Below, piece by piece: positions 8,866 to 17,835 of a stretch of 64,000 nucleotides of DNA; the stretch's first letter is position 1, and every line of letters starts with the position of its first letter. Under the pieces are notes generated by a model. That model did not search any database and had not been told where the DNA came from. It saw nothing but the letters and a program-made list of their open reading frames with translations. This DNA comes from Halovenus marina (GTDB lineage: Archaea > Halobacteriota > Halobacteria > Halobacteriales > Haloarculaceae). The stretch is taken from assembly GCF_051414115.1 (NCBI RefSeq), contig NZ_JBLKNZ010000001.1, forward strand, positions 310,001-374,000, in the 5' to 3' direction. The translations under genes were made by a program, and so were the position numbers.

Positions 8866-9774
8866 CTACCCGTAGATCGTTATCGCCAGCACGCCAAGCA
8901 CCACCGTCGTCGCTGCGGCAGCGACCTTCCACGTGACCCGTTCGAGGCGTTCGGGGAGCAACACTGCAGAGAGCACGACGGTGAACAGCGTGCTCGTCGT
9001 CAGGACGGGGATGATCACGTTCACCGGGGCCATCTCCAGTGCGACGTAGTAGCCGACGAGAAAAACCGTGTTCGCGAGACCAGCGAAGACGAACCACCGG
9101 GTGTTCTTCGACTGCAACACCGTCGTGCTCGGAAGCGCACCCTGCAGTCGCAAGTAGAGGGTGAAACTGACCGTCGCAGCCGTCGTCTTGACCACGAGGC
9201 CGACGGGCGATGGCGTCCCCTCGCCGAAGCCAACCGACGCGAAGATCGGTTCGCTCCCGTAGGCGACGGCCGCACCGAACGGGATCAGGAGTCCGAGCAG
9301 CAGGTTCTTTCGAGAGAGGTTGTCGGGGTTGCTGTGACTCGTCTCCCATGCGATCAGCGAGACGCCACCGACGATACAGACGATGGCGACGGCGTGTATC
9401 TCGTTGAGGGTTTCCCCGAGCAGGAGAACGCCGAATATCGTCGCGAACAGCGTCTGCGAGGCGATGATCGGGATGGTTCGGCTCGCGCCGATTTTGTCGA
9501 TGCTCGTGTACATGAGTGCGCGACCGAGGAGGGTGCCGAACAGCCCCGCACCAATAAAGGACACCCACGACGCTTGCGTGAGTCCGTAGTCGGGATAGTA
9601 GACGAGCACGACGGCGGGCAACAGAACGAGCGTGTTCACGAGCATCACCACGATCACCCCATCCAGCGGCTTGCCGCCGTCGGTCCCTTTCCGAATGAAG
9701 ATACTCTGAAACCCGTTGGAGACGGAGGCGACCAGAGCGAGTCCGATGGCGAGCAGATGGGTCGATTCAAGCAT
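8866..9774 (-). CDS. EamA/DMT-superfamily transporter
   Basis: A 302-residue membrane protein with about ten hydrophobic helices in two EamA repeats, the usual size for the drug/metabolite transporter superfamily. Helix 1 is HLLAIGLALVASVSNGFQSI. The first repeat ends near ETLNEIHAVAIVCIVGGVSLIAWE and the second near LPERLERVTWKVAAAATTVVLGV, each with the characteristic acidic loop before the last helix. These proteins commonly export amino acids or small metabolites; the substrate is not visible here. Confidence 0.88.
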   Translation of the reverse strand: MLESTHLLAIGLALVASVSNGFQSIFIRKGTDGGKPLDGVIVVMLVNTLVLLPAVVLVYYPDYGLTQASWVSFIGAGLFGTLLGRALMYTSIDKIGASRTIPIIASQTLFATIFGVLLLGETLNEIHAVAIVCIVGGVSLIAWETSHSNPDNLSRKNLLLGLLIPFGAAVAYGSEPIFASVGFGEGTPSPVGLVVKTTAATVSFTLYLRLQGALPSTTVLQSKNTRWFVFAGLANTVFLVGYYVALEMAPVNVIIPVLTTSTLFTVVLSAVLLPERLERVTWKVAAAATTVVLGVLAITIYG

Positions 9775-9937
9775 ACAGCGTCCTCACAGATACATCGCGT
9801 TTCTTCTCATGACAGTACTCCAGCGTGACGGTCTGATAGATGTCAGAACCGTATGGCTGGACGTGTCTTGAGTGTTCTGTCTCTGCAGACGATCGTTTCG
9901 CTAGAGGCACAGAAACGTGACACTCGAGGTTACACGA

Positions 9938-9945
9938 GAGTATAT
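9938..9945 (+). promoter_or_regulatory. TATA-like box for MmgE/PrpD gene
   Basis: GAGTATAT is centred about 28 bases before the ATG at 9970, supporting a leaderless start there. Confidence 0.5.
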
Positions 9946-9969
9946 CTGACCGACCCACGTACCGGCGGT

Positions 9970-11322
9970 ATGGACGAAACGGAGCAACTGGCGAGGTTCG
10001 CGGCGGAACTCGACGCCGCGTCGATACCGGACGACGTGCTCGACCGAGCGAGGGTTCAGATTGCGGATACGATCGGCGTTGCACTCCACACGACGACACA
10101 ACCCTACGGCGAGCAGATCCGGTCGTACGTGGACACGGCGATGTCCGGTGACGCCGTGACGGTGCTCGGCGGCGGGGCGGCGAGTCCGACCGGTGGGGCG
10201 TTCGCGAACGGCGCCTTCGCTCACGCGAACGACTACGACGACACCTTCGAGTCGATCATCATTCATCCGAGTGCGTCGGTCGTCCCGGCCGCGTTCGCCG
10301 TGGCGGAGACGACTGAAGCAGACGCCGAGACGCTGCTGACTGGCTACGTCGCAGGCATCGAGACGACGTTCCGGGTCGGGCACGCGACCTATCCGGGCCA
10401 CTACACTAACGGCTGGCACAGCACCGGAACCATCGGGTCGTTCGGGGCGGCGGCCGCCGCAGCAACCGTCTTCGGGTTTGACACGGCTGAACTCCAGCGC
10501 GCGTTCGGCGTCGTCGCCTCGGGGTCGTCGGCCCTGCTTCGCAACGCCGGGACGATGATGAAGCCGGTTCATCCGGCACACGCCGCCCGGATGGGCGTCG
10601 AGGCGGCCCTGCTCGTTCGTGAGGGGATCACCGCCGACGAACAGATACTCTCGGGCGAGCGCGGCTATGGGGCGGTGATGACGCCCGACGACAGCTACGA
10701 CCCGGAACCGATCACCGACGGGCTGGGGTCCGAGTGGGCCGCCCGGGATCTGGGGATCAAGCCCTACCCGTGCGGGCGGATCATGCACGCGGCGATGGAG
10801 GAACTGCGGGAGCTACGACAGGAACAACAGCTGCAGGCCGAGAACGTCGAATCCATCGTCGTCGCGCTCGACGACGCGGCGTCGGACGTGATGACCTACG
10901 AGCGACCGACAGACGAGTTCGAGGCCCGCGCGTCTATCGAGTTCGGCCTCGCCGCCGTGCTGCGGGCGGGCGACGCTGGCGTCGACGAGTTCACGACCGA
11001 GTACATCACCGACGAGCGGACGCGAGCGGTGATGGAGCGTGTCGAGCGGGACTTCGAGGCCAATCTCTTCGGTGACGGGTTCGGGAACTACGGGGCGAAG
11101 CTAGTCGTCACGACGACCGAGGGGGAGCGCTTCGAGCGCGAACGCCGACAGATCCCCGGAAGCCCGGACGATCCGCTCTCGGAATCTCGCCGATTCGAGA
11201 AGTTCCGAAACTGCGCAGAGGGGGCGCTCGACGCCGAAGCCATTCGACAGGCCTACGACGCAATCGTTGGTCTGGGCGGCGAGAGCGACGTCGACGACGT
11301 GCTCGCGCTCGTATCCAGGTAG
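9970..11322 (+). CDS. MmgE/PrpD-family protein (first copy)
   Basis: A 450-residue protein of the MmgE/PrpD family, which includes 2-methylcitrate dehydratase, cis-aconitate decarboxylase and iminodisuccinate epimerase. Visible family features are IADTIGVALHTT near residue 35, FANGAFAHANDYDDTFE (active-site Asp/His region) near 77-93, GWHSTGTIGSFGAAAAAA near 152, and KPVHPAHAARMGVEAALLV near 197. KPYPCGRIMHAAMEEL follows near 262. It is annotated only at family level, since substrate-deciding residues are not clear. A second member lies at 39217-40614, and the two share this layout but are far from identical. No methylcitrate-cycle genes are beside it, so PrpD in the strict sense is unlikely. 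Confidence 0.88.
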   Translation: MDETEQLARFAAELDAASIPDDVLDRARVQIADTIGVALHTTTQPYGEQIRSYVDTAMSGDAVTVLGGGAASPTGGAFANGAFAHANDYDDTFESIIIHPSASVVPAAFAVAETTEADAETLLTGYVAGIETTFRVGHATYPGHYTNGWHSTGTIGSFGAAAAAATVFGFDTAELQRAFGVVASGSSALLRNAGTMMKPVHPAHAARMGVEAALLVREGITADEQILSGERGYGAVMTPDDSYDPEPITDGLGSEWAARDLGIKPYPCGRIMHAAMEELRELRQEQQLQAENVESIVVALDDAASDVMTYERPTDEFEARASIEFGLAAVLRAGDAGVDEFTTEYITDERTRAVMERVERDFEANLFGDGFGNYGAKLVVTTTEGERFERERRQIPGSPDDPLSESRRFEKFRNCAEGALDAEAIRQAYDAIVGLGGESDVDDVLALVSR

Positions 11323-11351
11323 CCCGTCCAGAAACGAGTACAGAGTCCGGA

Positions 11352-12320
11352 CTACTGAAACGCCGGGAGCACTTCGTCGGCGGTCAGTTCCATCATCGAG
11401 TGGAGGTGGTCGAAGGAGTTGCGCATATCGAGGACGACGTGCTCGAAGCCGCGGTCGACGAGCGCCTGAATGTCCTCGATACACCGCTCGGGGTCACCGG
11501 CGACGTAACTGCCCCTGATGTCTTCGAGCGTCTCGTGGTCGGTTCTGAGAATGTTGTTCACGTCGTCGACGAGTTCGTCGGCATTCAGATGTGAGAGCGC
11601 CGTCTCGGTGTCCTCGGCGACGCTGTAGATCGTCAGATACCCCAGGTCGAGCGAGCGGTCGTGTTCGGCTTCGAGGTCGCTGAGTTGGGCGAGTCGCTGG
11701 TCGAGTTTCTCGTAGGTCATCCGCCCGGGGAACCAGCCGTCGGCGTACTCGACGGCACGGCGAACGGCAAACGGCGACAGGCCGCCGTACCAGAGCGGCA
11801 AGTCACCCTCGGGACGTGGGTCGAGGGTGACGTTCTCGAAGGCGTAGTGCTCGCCCTCGTAGTCGACGTCGGTCCCGTTGAGCGTTCGCTCCAGAATTTC
11901 GAGTTGCTCCTCGACCAGATCCCCGCGGTCATCGAAGGGGATGTCGACGGCGTCGAACTCGCCTTTGAAGGTTCCGGCCCCGATGGCAGCGATCACGTCG
12001 CCCGTCGAGAGGTAGTCGAGCGTGCCGAGACACTGGCTGAGTTTCAGCGGGTGGCGGTGGGGGTTCAGACTCCCCGTCGCGAGCGTCAGGTCGTCGGTCA
12101 CCGCGGCGATGTAGGTGAGCGTCTGTATCGCCTCGACCAGCCGCTTTTCGACGATTCCGCCGTGTTCCTGGTGTTCCGGTGGCACGTAGAGGTGGTCACG
12201 AACCCACACCGAGTCGAACCCGAGTTCTTCCGCCAGCGTTGCGGTCTCGACGATGAATTCTCTGTCACAGTCCGGCCCGAAGTGGGGCAACATGATTCCG
12301 AAAGACGGCGCTGTCGTCAT
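11352..12320 (-). CDS. LLM-class (luciferase-like, probably F420-dependent) oxidoreductase
   Basis: A 322-residue TIM-barrel protein of the luciferase-like monooxygenase superfamily. MTTAPSFGIMLPHFGP opens the barrel and EELGFDSVWVRDHLYVP is the conserved second strand/helix. LATGSLNPHRHPLKLSQCLGTLDYLSTGDVIAAIGAG is the central core with the usual H-P pair. Archaeal members generally use coenzyme F420 for hydride transfer or FMNH2 for oxygenation, and the choice is not settled by sequence. It lies 38 bases downstream of the molybdenum hydroxylase small subunit on the same strand and may be co-transcribed, which would link it to oxidation of the same substrate. Confidence 0.87.
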   Translation of the reverse strand: MTTAPSFGIMLPHFGPDCDREFIVETATLAEELGFDSVWVRDHLYVPPEHQEHGGIVEKRLVEAIQTLTYIAAVTDDLTLATGSLNPHRHPLKLSQCLGTLDYLSTGDVIAAIGAGTFKGEFDAVDIPFDDRGDLVEEQLEILERTLNGTDVDYEGEHYAFENVTLDPRPEGDLPLWYGGLSPFAVRRAVEYADGWFPGRMTYEKLDQRLAQLSDLEAEHDRSLDLGYLTIYSVAEDTETALSHLNADELVDDVNNILRTDHETLEDIRGSYVAGDPERCIEDIQALVDRGFEHVVLDMRNSFDHLHSMMELTADEVLPAFQ

Positions 12321-12358
12321 CGATAGTACCCTCGGCTCCCAGGCAATTATAGATTGTG

Positions 12359-12868
12359 TCAGTCAGAGTGTGTCGACGTCTCGCCGTCGGCCGAGGTCGG
12401 ACTCGCCTCCACGTCCTGACAGGCCTCGATGGCGTCGAGAATCTTCTCGTAGCCCGTACAGCGACAGACGTTCCCCTTGATCGCCTTCTTGGCCTCCGCC
12501 CGGTCGAACGTCTCCGTCTCCGAGAGAAAGTCCACCGTCGCCATGACGAACCCCGGCGTGCAGTAGCCACACTGGACGGCGAACTCGTCGACGAAGGCTT
12601 GCTGGACGGGGTGCAGTTCCCCCTCGGCACCGAGGTCAGTGACGGTGCGAACGCTGGAGCCGTCCACCTTCGGAGCCATGACGAGGCAGGACTTCACCGC
12701 GGACCCGTCGAGCAACACCGTACAGACGCCACAGCGACCGCTCCGACAGCCACGCTTGACCTCGTAGCTGTCGAGTTCCTCGCGGAGCAGTTCACGCAGT
12801 GACCGATCCGGGCGCGTTTCGACCGTCACCGATTCGCCGTTGAGTTCGAAGTTGATCGTTGTCGTCAT
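12359..12868 (-). CDS. Molybdenum hydroxylase small [2Fe-2S] subunit, cluster 1
   Basis: A 169-residue electron-transfer subunit of a xanthine dehydrogenase/CO dehydrogenase-family enzyme. The N-terminal plant-ferredoxin-type domain has GCRSGRCGVCTVLLDG plus KSC, the ligands of one cluster. The C-terminal four-helix domain has CGYCTPGF and CRCTGYEKI, the ligands of the second. All expected cysteines are present. It overlaps the FAD subunit start by four bases, and gene order in transcription is large-FAD-small. An acidic C-terminal tail follows the second cluster. Confidence 0.95.
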   Translation of the reverse strand: MTTTINFELNGESVTVETRPDRSLRELLREELDSYEVKRGCRSGRCGVCTVLLDGSAVKSCLVMAPKVDGSSVRTVTDLGAEGELHPVQQAFVDEFAVQCGYCTPGFVMATVDFLSETETFDRAEAKKAIKGNVCRCTGYEKILDAIEACQDVEASPTSADGETSTHSD

Positions 12869-13785
12869 GAAAGGGTACCTCCTGCTCGCTCGATTGCGGC
12901 CCTGATACTCCGGGATATGAGTGTTTTCGCAACCGACTGCACGTACGACGCGGAGGAGAGCGTCGTCTGCGGGTCGATATCGCCGTCGAGGTGGGCGACG
13001 GCCTCATCGACAGTCTGCTGGGTCGCTGGCGCGCCGTCGAGCGCCCGTTCGACTGCAGGCGCGGTTGCGCCCGTCTCACCGACCGCGGCGAGACCGACTC
13101 GGGCGGAGTCGATCCGGTCACCTGACGGGGACAGCGAGACGGTTGTTCCGACACCAGCGACCGTCCAGCCACCGGCGACGTTCGTCTGTTTCCGGTAGTC
13201 GCCGCCGCGGCGGTTCTCGGACGACGGCACCGGAATCTCGACCCGTTCGATGAGTTCCTCGGTGTCGAGTTCGACCGGCGCAAGCCCGAGGAAGTTCGTC
13301 CGCCCGCCGCGAATCTCCTCGTCGAGGGTCGCGTTCTGATACAACTCCGCCACGTCGACGCGGCGGGTTCCGTCTGCGGAACCGATCACGACCGTCGCGT
13401 CGAGGCAGTACAGCACCGGAATCAGATCGAGTGCGGTCTGTCCCGACGCGAGCGCACCGCCGACGGTCCCCATCGCTCGCACCTGCCGGTCGGCAATTCC
13501 CTCGACGGTGTCACCGATGATCGGATAGTAACTGCCCACTTCACTATCCAGCAGGTCACGGTAGGTCACCGCGCTCCCGATGGTGACTAGCTCTGCGTCG
13601 AGGTCGAGACGGGTCAGTTCGGGCACGTCCGAGATGTCGACGGCGTGGTCGAGGTCGACGACGCCCTCCCGGACGAGCGGAAGGAGCGTCTGGCCGCCGC
13701 CCACGACAGTCGCCTCGGGATCGCGGGCGAGCAGCTGCTTTGCTGTGTCGAGACTCTCTGGACGGCTGTAAGAGTCAGTGCTCAT
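12865..13785 (-). CDS. Molybdenum hydroxylase FAD-binding subunit, cluster 1
   Basis: A 306-residue medium subunit of the same enzyme. It has the FAD pyrophosphate motif VVGGGQTLLPLVREG near residue 21 and the second glycine loop AMGTVGGALASGQTALDL near residue 105, with the CO-dehydrogenase-type C-terminal flavoprotein domain after it. It takes electrons from the [2Fe-2S] subunit and passes them to an acceptor not encoded here. It overlaps the large subunit by four bases and the small subunit by four, so the three are translationally coupled. Confidence 0.94.
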   Translation of the reverse strand: MSTDSYSRPESLDTAKQLLARDPEATVVGGGQTLLPLVREGVVDLDHAVDISDVPELTRLDLDAELVTIGSAVTYRDLLDSEVGSYYPIIGDTVEGIADRQVRAMGTVGGALASGQTALDLIPVLYCLDATVVIGSADGTRRVDVAELYQNATLDEEIRGGRTNFLGLAPVELDTEELIERVEIPVPSSENRRGGDYRKQTNVAGGWTVAGVGTTVSLSPSGDRIDSARVGLAAVGETGATAPAVERALDGAPATQQTVDEAVAHLDGDIDPQTTLSSASYVQSVAKTLISRSIRAAIERAGGTLS

Positions 13786-16109
13786 CGGTCTGCCTCCCTC
13801 GATTCTGTCGCTCCTGTGTCGTCATTCATCGCCTCGTGGACGCGCTCGGCGGTCGCTGGCGCGACGGGAAGCCGTGCGTCGACAGCGTCCCGGACTGCGT
13901 TCAGGATGGCTGGGGCGACGGGTGGCTGTGACGGCGTGCCGACGCCTTTCGCACCGTACGGGCCGGTCTCCTCGTTGGTCTCGACGATCACGCACTCGTG
14001 CGTTTCGGGCATCTCGGCGGGCGAGGCCACGGAGTAGTCAGCGAGCGTCGCGTTGGTCGGGACGCCGCCGCGGTCACGAAGGTCGGAACAGAGCGCGAAC
14101 TCGATGCCGTGCAGCGTCGCGCCTTCGAGTTGCCCCTCGACCATCCGCGGATTGATGGCGAATCCGACGTCCTGTGCGGCGACGAAGGTTAGCACGTCGA
14201 CCTGCCCGGTGTCCGGGTCGACGGCGACTTCGGCGAAGTGTGCGCCGTAGGAGGGGGGCGCGCCGTGGGTCGTCGCGCGACCGACGACGGCGAGTTCCTC
14301 GTCGAGCAGCGTCTCGAAGGCAAGCGTCCCGTCCGGGGCGTGAACGCTCCCGTCTTCGACCCACACGTCAGCGACCGTACAGCCGAGCGTCTCGGCAGCG
14401 CGCGCGAGCAGTTCGTCTTCGAGTTGCTCGCCAGCGTCTCTGACCGCTGCTCCGATGATGTACGTCGACCGGGACGCGACCGCGCCCAGCGAGTCTTCGA
14501 GCGGTTCGGACGCCGGATACCGTTCGACGCGGATCGACTCGGTGTCGATACCGGTCTCCTGTGCGGCGATCTGTGCCATCACCGTATCGGAGCCCTGACC
14601 GATCTCGACCCCGGCCGCGCTGACCAGCAGCGTGCCGTCGGGGCGAAGCGTGAGACGCGCCTCGGTGACGTCGATTCTGTCCGACCCGGAACCAGTGGTG
14701 TGGGTTCCGAGGCCGACGCCGCGGCCGACGAGATGGTCGGCGGAACTCTCGGCAGTCGTCAGTCGCTCGAACGCCTCCTGCCCCCGTGCGAGACACTCGT
14801 CGGCGCCGTAACTCGCGACCGGATCGTCGCCATTCGAGCGCGGTTCGTCCGCTCCGAGCGTGTTCCGCCGTCTGAACTCGACCGGGTCGATCCCGACTGC
14901 TTCGGCCGCCTCGTCGACGATCGATTCCACGGCGAACGTCGCCTGCGTGACGCCGATACCGCGGTATTCACCGGCCGGGAGGTTGTTAGTGAACACCGAG
15001 ACGCCCTCGAACTCGTAGTTCGGAACCCGATACAGGTCCAGAACGCGGTCCCGGCCGTTCGAGAGGACGATGTGACCGACGCCGTTTGGATAGGCACCGG
15101 TGTCGGCGACGACGTTCGTCCGGAGCGCCCGGATCTCGCCGTCGGCGCTGACGCCCATCGTGAGCGTCCACTCCGTCTTGTGGCGGGTCTCCCCGGCCAG
15201 AAACTCCTCCTTGCGCGTAAATTCGAGGCGAACGGGGCGATCCGTTTCGAGCGAGAGGGAGGCCGCGACGGGTTCGAACGTAATCTTCGGGAGCGACCGA
15301 CCGCCAAAACTCGACGACGGTGCTGGTGGAACGGTGATCTCGACGCGCTCGTGGTCGAGACCGAGAAAGTCGCCGAGTTCCTCTCTCGCTTCCGTGACGT
15401 TCCCGAGCGTCGTCTCGATGTGGAGGGTCTCGTCTGTCCACTCGACGACACAGCAGTGCGTGTCCAGATTGCAATGGGCGAGTCGGGGCGTCGTGTAGGT
15501 GGCTTCGACGACGTGGTCCGCCTCGGCCATGGCGGCGTCGACGTCGCCGTGTTCGTCGGCGTGGTAATCGTCGATGTTCTGGACGTACGCCTCGTTGTCG
15601 ACGTCGACCGGGTGCTGGCGGTGCTGCTCGTAGTCTGGAGTGTTCTCCTGAACGGTCGGCGCGCCCGACCGGACCGCGACGGTCGGGTCGAGGGCCGGTT
15701 CGAGTTGGTCGATTTCGTACGCGATGTCGTCGAGTGCGTCGAGTGCAGTCTCCCGGTCGGTGGCGGCGACGGCGGCGATGACGTCACCGACGTAGCGCAC
15801 CCTTTCGTCGAAGATACCCTGAAGCTCCTCGCGTGCGAGTGCGGCCTCGACTCCATCGCGAGCGAGCGCGTCGGTCGTATCCACCCCTCGGATCTGTCCG
15901 TGCGGAACGTCGGAACGCAGCACCGCCGCGTGCAGCATCGACTCTCGCGAGATGTCAGAGCCGTACTCTGCCTCACCGCGGACCTTCCGTTCGGCGTCGA
16001 CCCGTTTCGTCGCCGTCCCGACGATGTTTCGTGTCCGTCGCTGCCCAGCCTGTGTCCCTGTGGCCTGGCTTCCCGTAGACTGCTCGCTGGGCGGGCTATT
16101 CGAACTCAC
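13782..16109 (-). CDS. Molybdenum hydroxylase large (molybdopterin) subunit, cluster 1
   Basis: Catalytic subunit of a xanthine dehydrogenase-superfamily enzyme; 775 residues from the GTG at 16109, which is favoured by a TATA box about 26 bases upstream (a GTG at 16118 is in frame). RKVRGEAEYGSDI opens domain 1. GQG at VEIGQGSDT and YRGIG are recognisable cofactor contacts. Two motifs are changed: GG-x-FG-GK is SSSFGGR, and the GVGE motif bearing the catalytic Glu reads GAKGVGTPSQ (Thr codon at 13935-13937). There is no AYRCSFR loop, so it is not a form I CO dehydrogenase. Substrate is unknown. Either the chemistry is altered or the base is supplied elsewhere. Confidence 0.9.
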   Translation of the reverse strand: MSSNSPPSEQSTGSQATGTQAGQRRTRNIVGTATKRVDAERKVRGEAEYGSDISRESMLHAAVLRSDVPHGQIRGVDTTDALARDGVEAALAREELQGIFDERVRYVGDVIAAVAATDRETALDALDDIAYEIDQLEPALDPTVAVRSGAPTVQENTPDYEQHRQHPVDVDNEAYVQNIDDYHADEHGDVDAAMAEADHVVEATYTTPRLAHCNLDTHCCVVEWTDETLHIETTLGNVTEAREELGDFLGLDHERVEITVPPAPSSSFGGRSLPKITFEPVAASLSLETDRPVRLEFTRKEEFLAGETRHKTEWTLTMGVSADGEIRALRTNVVADTGAYPNGVGHIVLSNGRDRVLDLYRVPNYEFEGVSVFTNNLPAGEYRGIGVTQATFAVESIVDEAAEAVGIDPVEFRRRNTLGADEPRSNGDDPVASYGADECLARGQEAFERLTTAESSADHLVGRGVGLGTHTTGSGSDRIDVTEARLTLRPDGTLLVSAAGVEIGQGSDTVMAQIAAQETGIDTESIRVERYPASEPLEDSLGAVASRSTYIIGAAVRDAGEQLEDELLARAAETLGCTVADVWVEDGSVHAPDGTLAFETLLDEELAVVGRATTHGAPPSYGAHFAEVAVDPDTGQVDVLTFVAAQDVGFAINPRMVEGQLEGATLHGIEFALCSDLRDRGGVPTNATLADYSVASPAEMPETHECVIVETNEETGPYGAKGVGTPSQPPVAPAILNAVRDAVDARLPVAPATAERVHEAMNDDTGATESREADR

Positions 16110-16131
16110 GCCCCCCACTACAGGCTGAAGC

Positions 16132-16139
16132 TATATAAT
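16132..16139 (-). promoter_or_regulatory. TATA box of molybdenum hydroxylase operon 1
   Basis: Minus-strand ATTATATA is centred about 26 bases upstream of the GTG at 16109. This marks a promoter inside the gap after the VOC gene and supports that start codon. Confidence 0.6.
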
Positions 16140-16153
16140 GTTCGCCCGTCCAC

Positions 16154-16603
16154 TCACCGCTTCCCGTCGGTCAGTCCCGCCGCGTCAGCCGCGGATTCAG
16201 CTGGATGTGTGTGGTCGTACTCCGTGAGCGCGAGCAAGACGCCCTCGAATGCCTTCGGGTGGTAGAACAACTCGCGGAACCCTGCGAACTGCATCTCGTC
16301 TATCGGCTCGATTCCCCTGTCCGCGAGGGCCTCGCGTGCCTCGTCCGCGTCGGCTACTTCGAGCGAGAGCGCATAGAGACCGGGGCCGGATTCGTCGAGA
16401 AATTGTGCGACTGCGGAGCCGTCGTCCCCGGTGACGAACTCGATGCCGACCGGGCTGACCCGGTTCGCGAGCGGTTCGTCCGCTGGGTCAACCGTCGACC
16501 CGAACGTCAGGCCCAGCGTCTCCGCGAACGCACTCGCACTCTCGTCCAGATCCGCCGTCGCGATAAGGACACGGTCGATTCCGAGGACGCGAACCGCACT
16601 CAT
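16154..16603 (-). CDS. VOC-family protein (second copy)
   Basis: A 149-residue vicinal-oxygen-chelate protein. VLGIDRVLIATADLDESASAFAE is the first module. PGLYALSLEVADADEAREALADRG opens the second, and FRELFYHPKAFEGVLLALTEYDHTHP closes it with His and Glu residues that could bind metal. The residue after IDR is not the usual His, so the first ligand may be missing. The start at 16603 is chosen because the domain begins there and the upstream in-frame sequence is Arg/His-rich and unlike coding sequence. It lies 35-45 bases upstream of the large molybdenum subunit on the same strand. Confidence 0.8.
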   Translation of the reverse strand: MSAVRVLGIDRVLIATADLDESASAFAETLGLTFGSTVDPADEPLANRVSPVGIEFVTGDDGSAVAQFLDESGPGLYALSLEVADADEAREALADRGIEPIDEMQFAGFRELFYHPKAFEGVLLALTEYDHTHPAESAADAAGLTDGKR

Positions 16604-16854
16604 CGGTGACCACCTGTGGTGACCCGTGCGCATCGGTCGCGCGTGCCGTTCTGTGCCATACCGAACACATCGGTTCGAGTGGCTTAATCGATCGGAAACC
16701 GGCTTCGGGAGGCCGTGTGACGAACGTTGACGCACCGAACGTTTTAATACCCGTTATGCAATATACTACCTGTGAACGTGAGGGTTCCTCACAGCGGTGC
16801 GGTCGCATCCGTGCGGTAGAACGGAGCAATCACTCAGCACGAGATGATATACAA
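16604..16854. other. Divergent intergenic region, about 250 bases
   Basis: This region separates the divergent VOC gene and the NitT/TauT-type ATPase gene. It contains two AT-rich patches, GTTTTAATA at 16741-16749 and GCAATATACT near 16759-16768, which could drive the ATPase gene with a leader of roughly 60-90 bases. I see no convincing gene, operator or structured RNA here. Confidence 0.4.
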
Positions 16855-17649
16855 ATGACAGTACTTTCGGTCAACAACGTATCCAAGACGTACAATGCGA
16901 ACACGGCCAACAGCGTCGAAGCCATCCGCGACATCGACTTCGAACTCGACGAAGGGGAGTTCCTGTCGGTGATCGGCCCGACTGGCTGTGGGAAGAGTAC
17001 GCTGATGAAGATGGTCGCTGGACTGGTCGAACCGACCGAGGGTGAAATTGGGTTCAACGGTGAGCCGATCACCGGGCCCCGAGAGGAAATCGGCGTCGTG
17101 TTTCAGGAGGAGTCGACGTTTCCCTGGCGAAACACCCTTCGGAACGTCGAGTTCGGGCTTCAGATGCGGGGCGTCGACAAGGAGGAGCGACGGGAGCGCG
17201 CTCAGGAGATCATCGAACTGGTCGGACTCGGCGGGTTCGAGTCGAACTACCCGGCCGAACTGTCGGGCGGGATGCGCCAGCGCGTCGCGATCGGTCGCAC
17301 GCTGGCGCTCAACCCCGATCTGATGCTGATGGACGAGCCGTTCGGCGCACTCGACGAACAGACCCGCATCATTCTCGGCGAGGAACTGCTCCGGATCTGT
17401 CGTGAGACGAACCAGACGACGCTGTTCATCACACACTCACTCACCGAGGCGGCCTATCTCTCCGACCGCGTGCTGGTGATGTCCGCGCGACCGGGACAGA
17501 TCAAAGAGATGGTTGACATCGAAATCGAGCGGCCGCGAGACCACAACGTCGTCACGACCGACGAGTTCAACGAGATCAACGACCATCTCTGGCACATTCT
17601 CCGCGACGAGGCCAAGCAGGGCTTCGAGCAGACTGCGAAAGTCGAGTGA
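16855..17649 (+). CDS. NitT/TauT-type ABC transporter ATPase
   Basis: A 264-residue ATPase of the SsuB/TauB/NrtD class. It has Walker A GPTGCGKST, Q-loop VVFQEESTFPWRNTLRNVEFGLQ (the PW-R pattern is typical of this class), signature LSGGMRQRVAIGRTL, Walker B LMLMDEPFGALDEQTR and switch FITHSLTEAAYLSDR. The class imports sulfonates, nitrate, hydroxymethylpyrimidine or other small organics. It converges with the permease genes that end at 17836, so the transporter is encoded on two strands. Confidence 0.92.
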   Translation: MTVLSVNNVSKTYNANTANSVEAIRDIDFELDEGEFLSVIGPTGCGKSTLMKMVAGLVEPTEGEIGFNGEPITGPREEIGVVFQEESTFPWRNTLRNVEFGLQMRGVDKEERRERAQEIIELVGLGGFESNYPAELSGGMRQRVAIGRTLALNPDLMLMDEPFGALDEQTRIILGEELLRICRETNQTTLFITHSLTEAAYLSDRVLVMSARPGQIKEMVDIEIERPRDHNVVTTDEFNEINDHLWHILRDEAKQGFEQTAKVE

Positions 17650-17835
17650 CGCGCTCCCGCGGTTGCGACGGCTGTTTTGCGTGATTCGTTCAAGAACTAC
17701 TCGCTCGCAGAGAGTGCGGAGGAGTCACCACTGCAGACTGAAATCTCCACTCGCAGTCACAACTTCCGACCGGAATCAAAGCTCGCAGCCACCCCTGTAC
17801 GGATACTCGAATACTGAAAAAACAGTTAGGCGGAT

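Noticed and set aside
9970..11322. Calling the gene prpD (2-methylcitrate dehydratase)
   Set aside because: The family covers several reactions and there are no propionate-pathway genes nearby.
13782..16109. Annotation as aerobic CO dehydrogenase CoxL
   Set aside because: The AYRCSFR active-site loop of form I CO dehydrogenase is absent; the loop is EYRGIG, so only the wider superfamily is supported.
14238..16265. Long open frame antisense to the large molybdenum subunit
   Set aside because: It arises from the G+C-rich codon bias of the real gene on the other strand; its translation is Arg/Val-rich with no recognisable domain.
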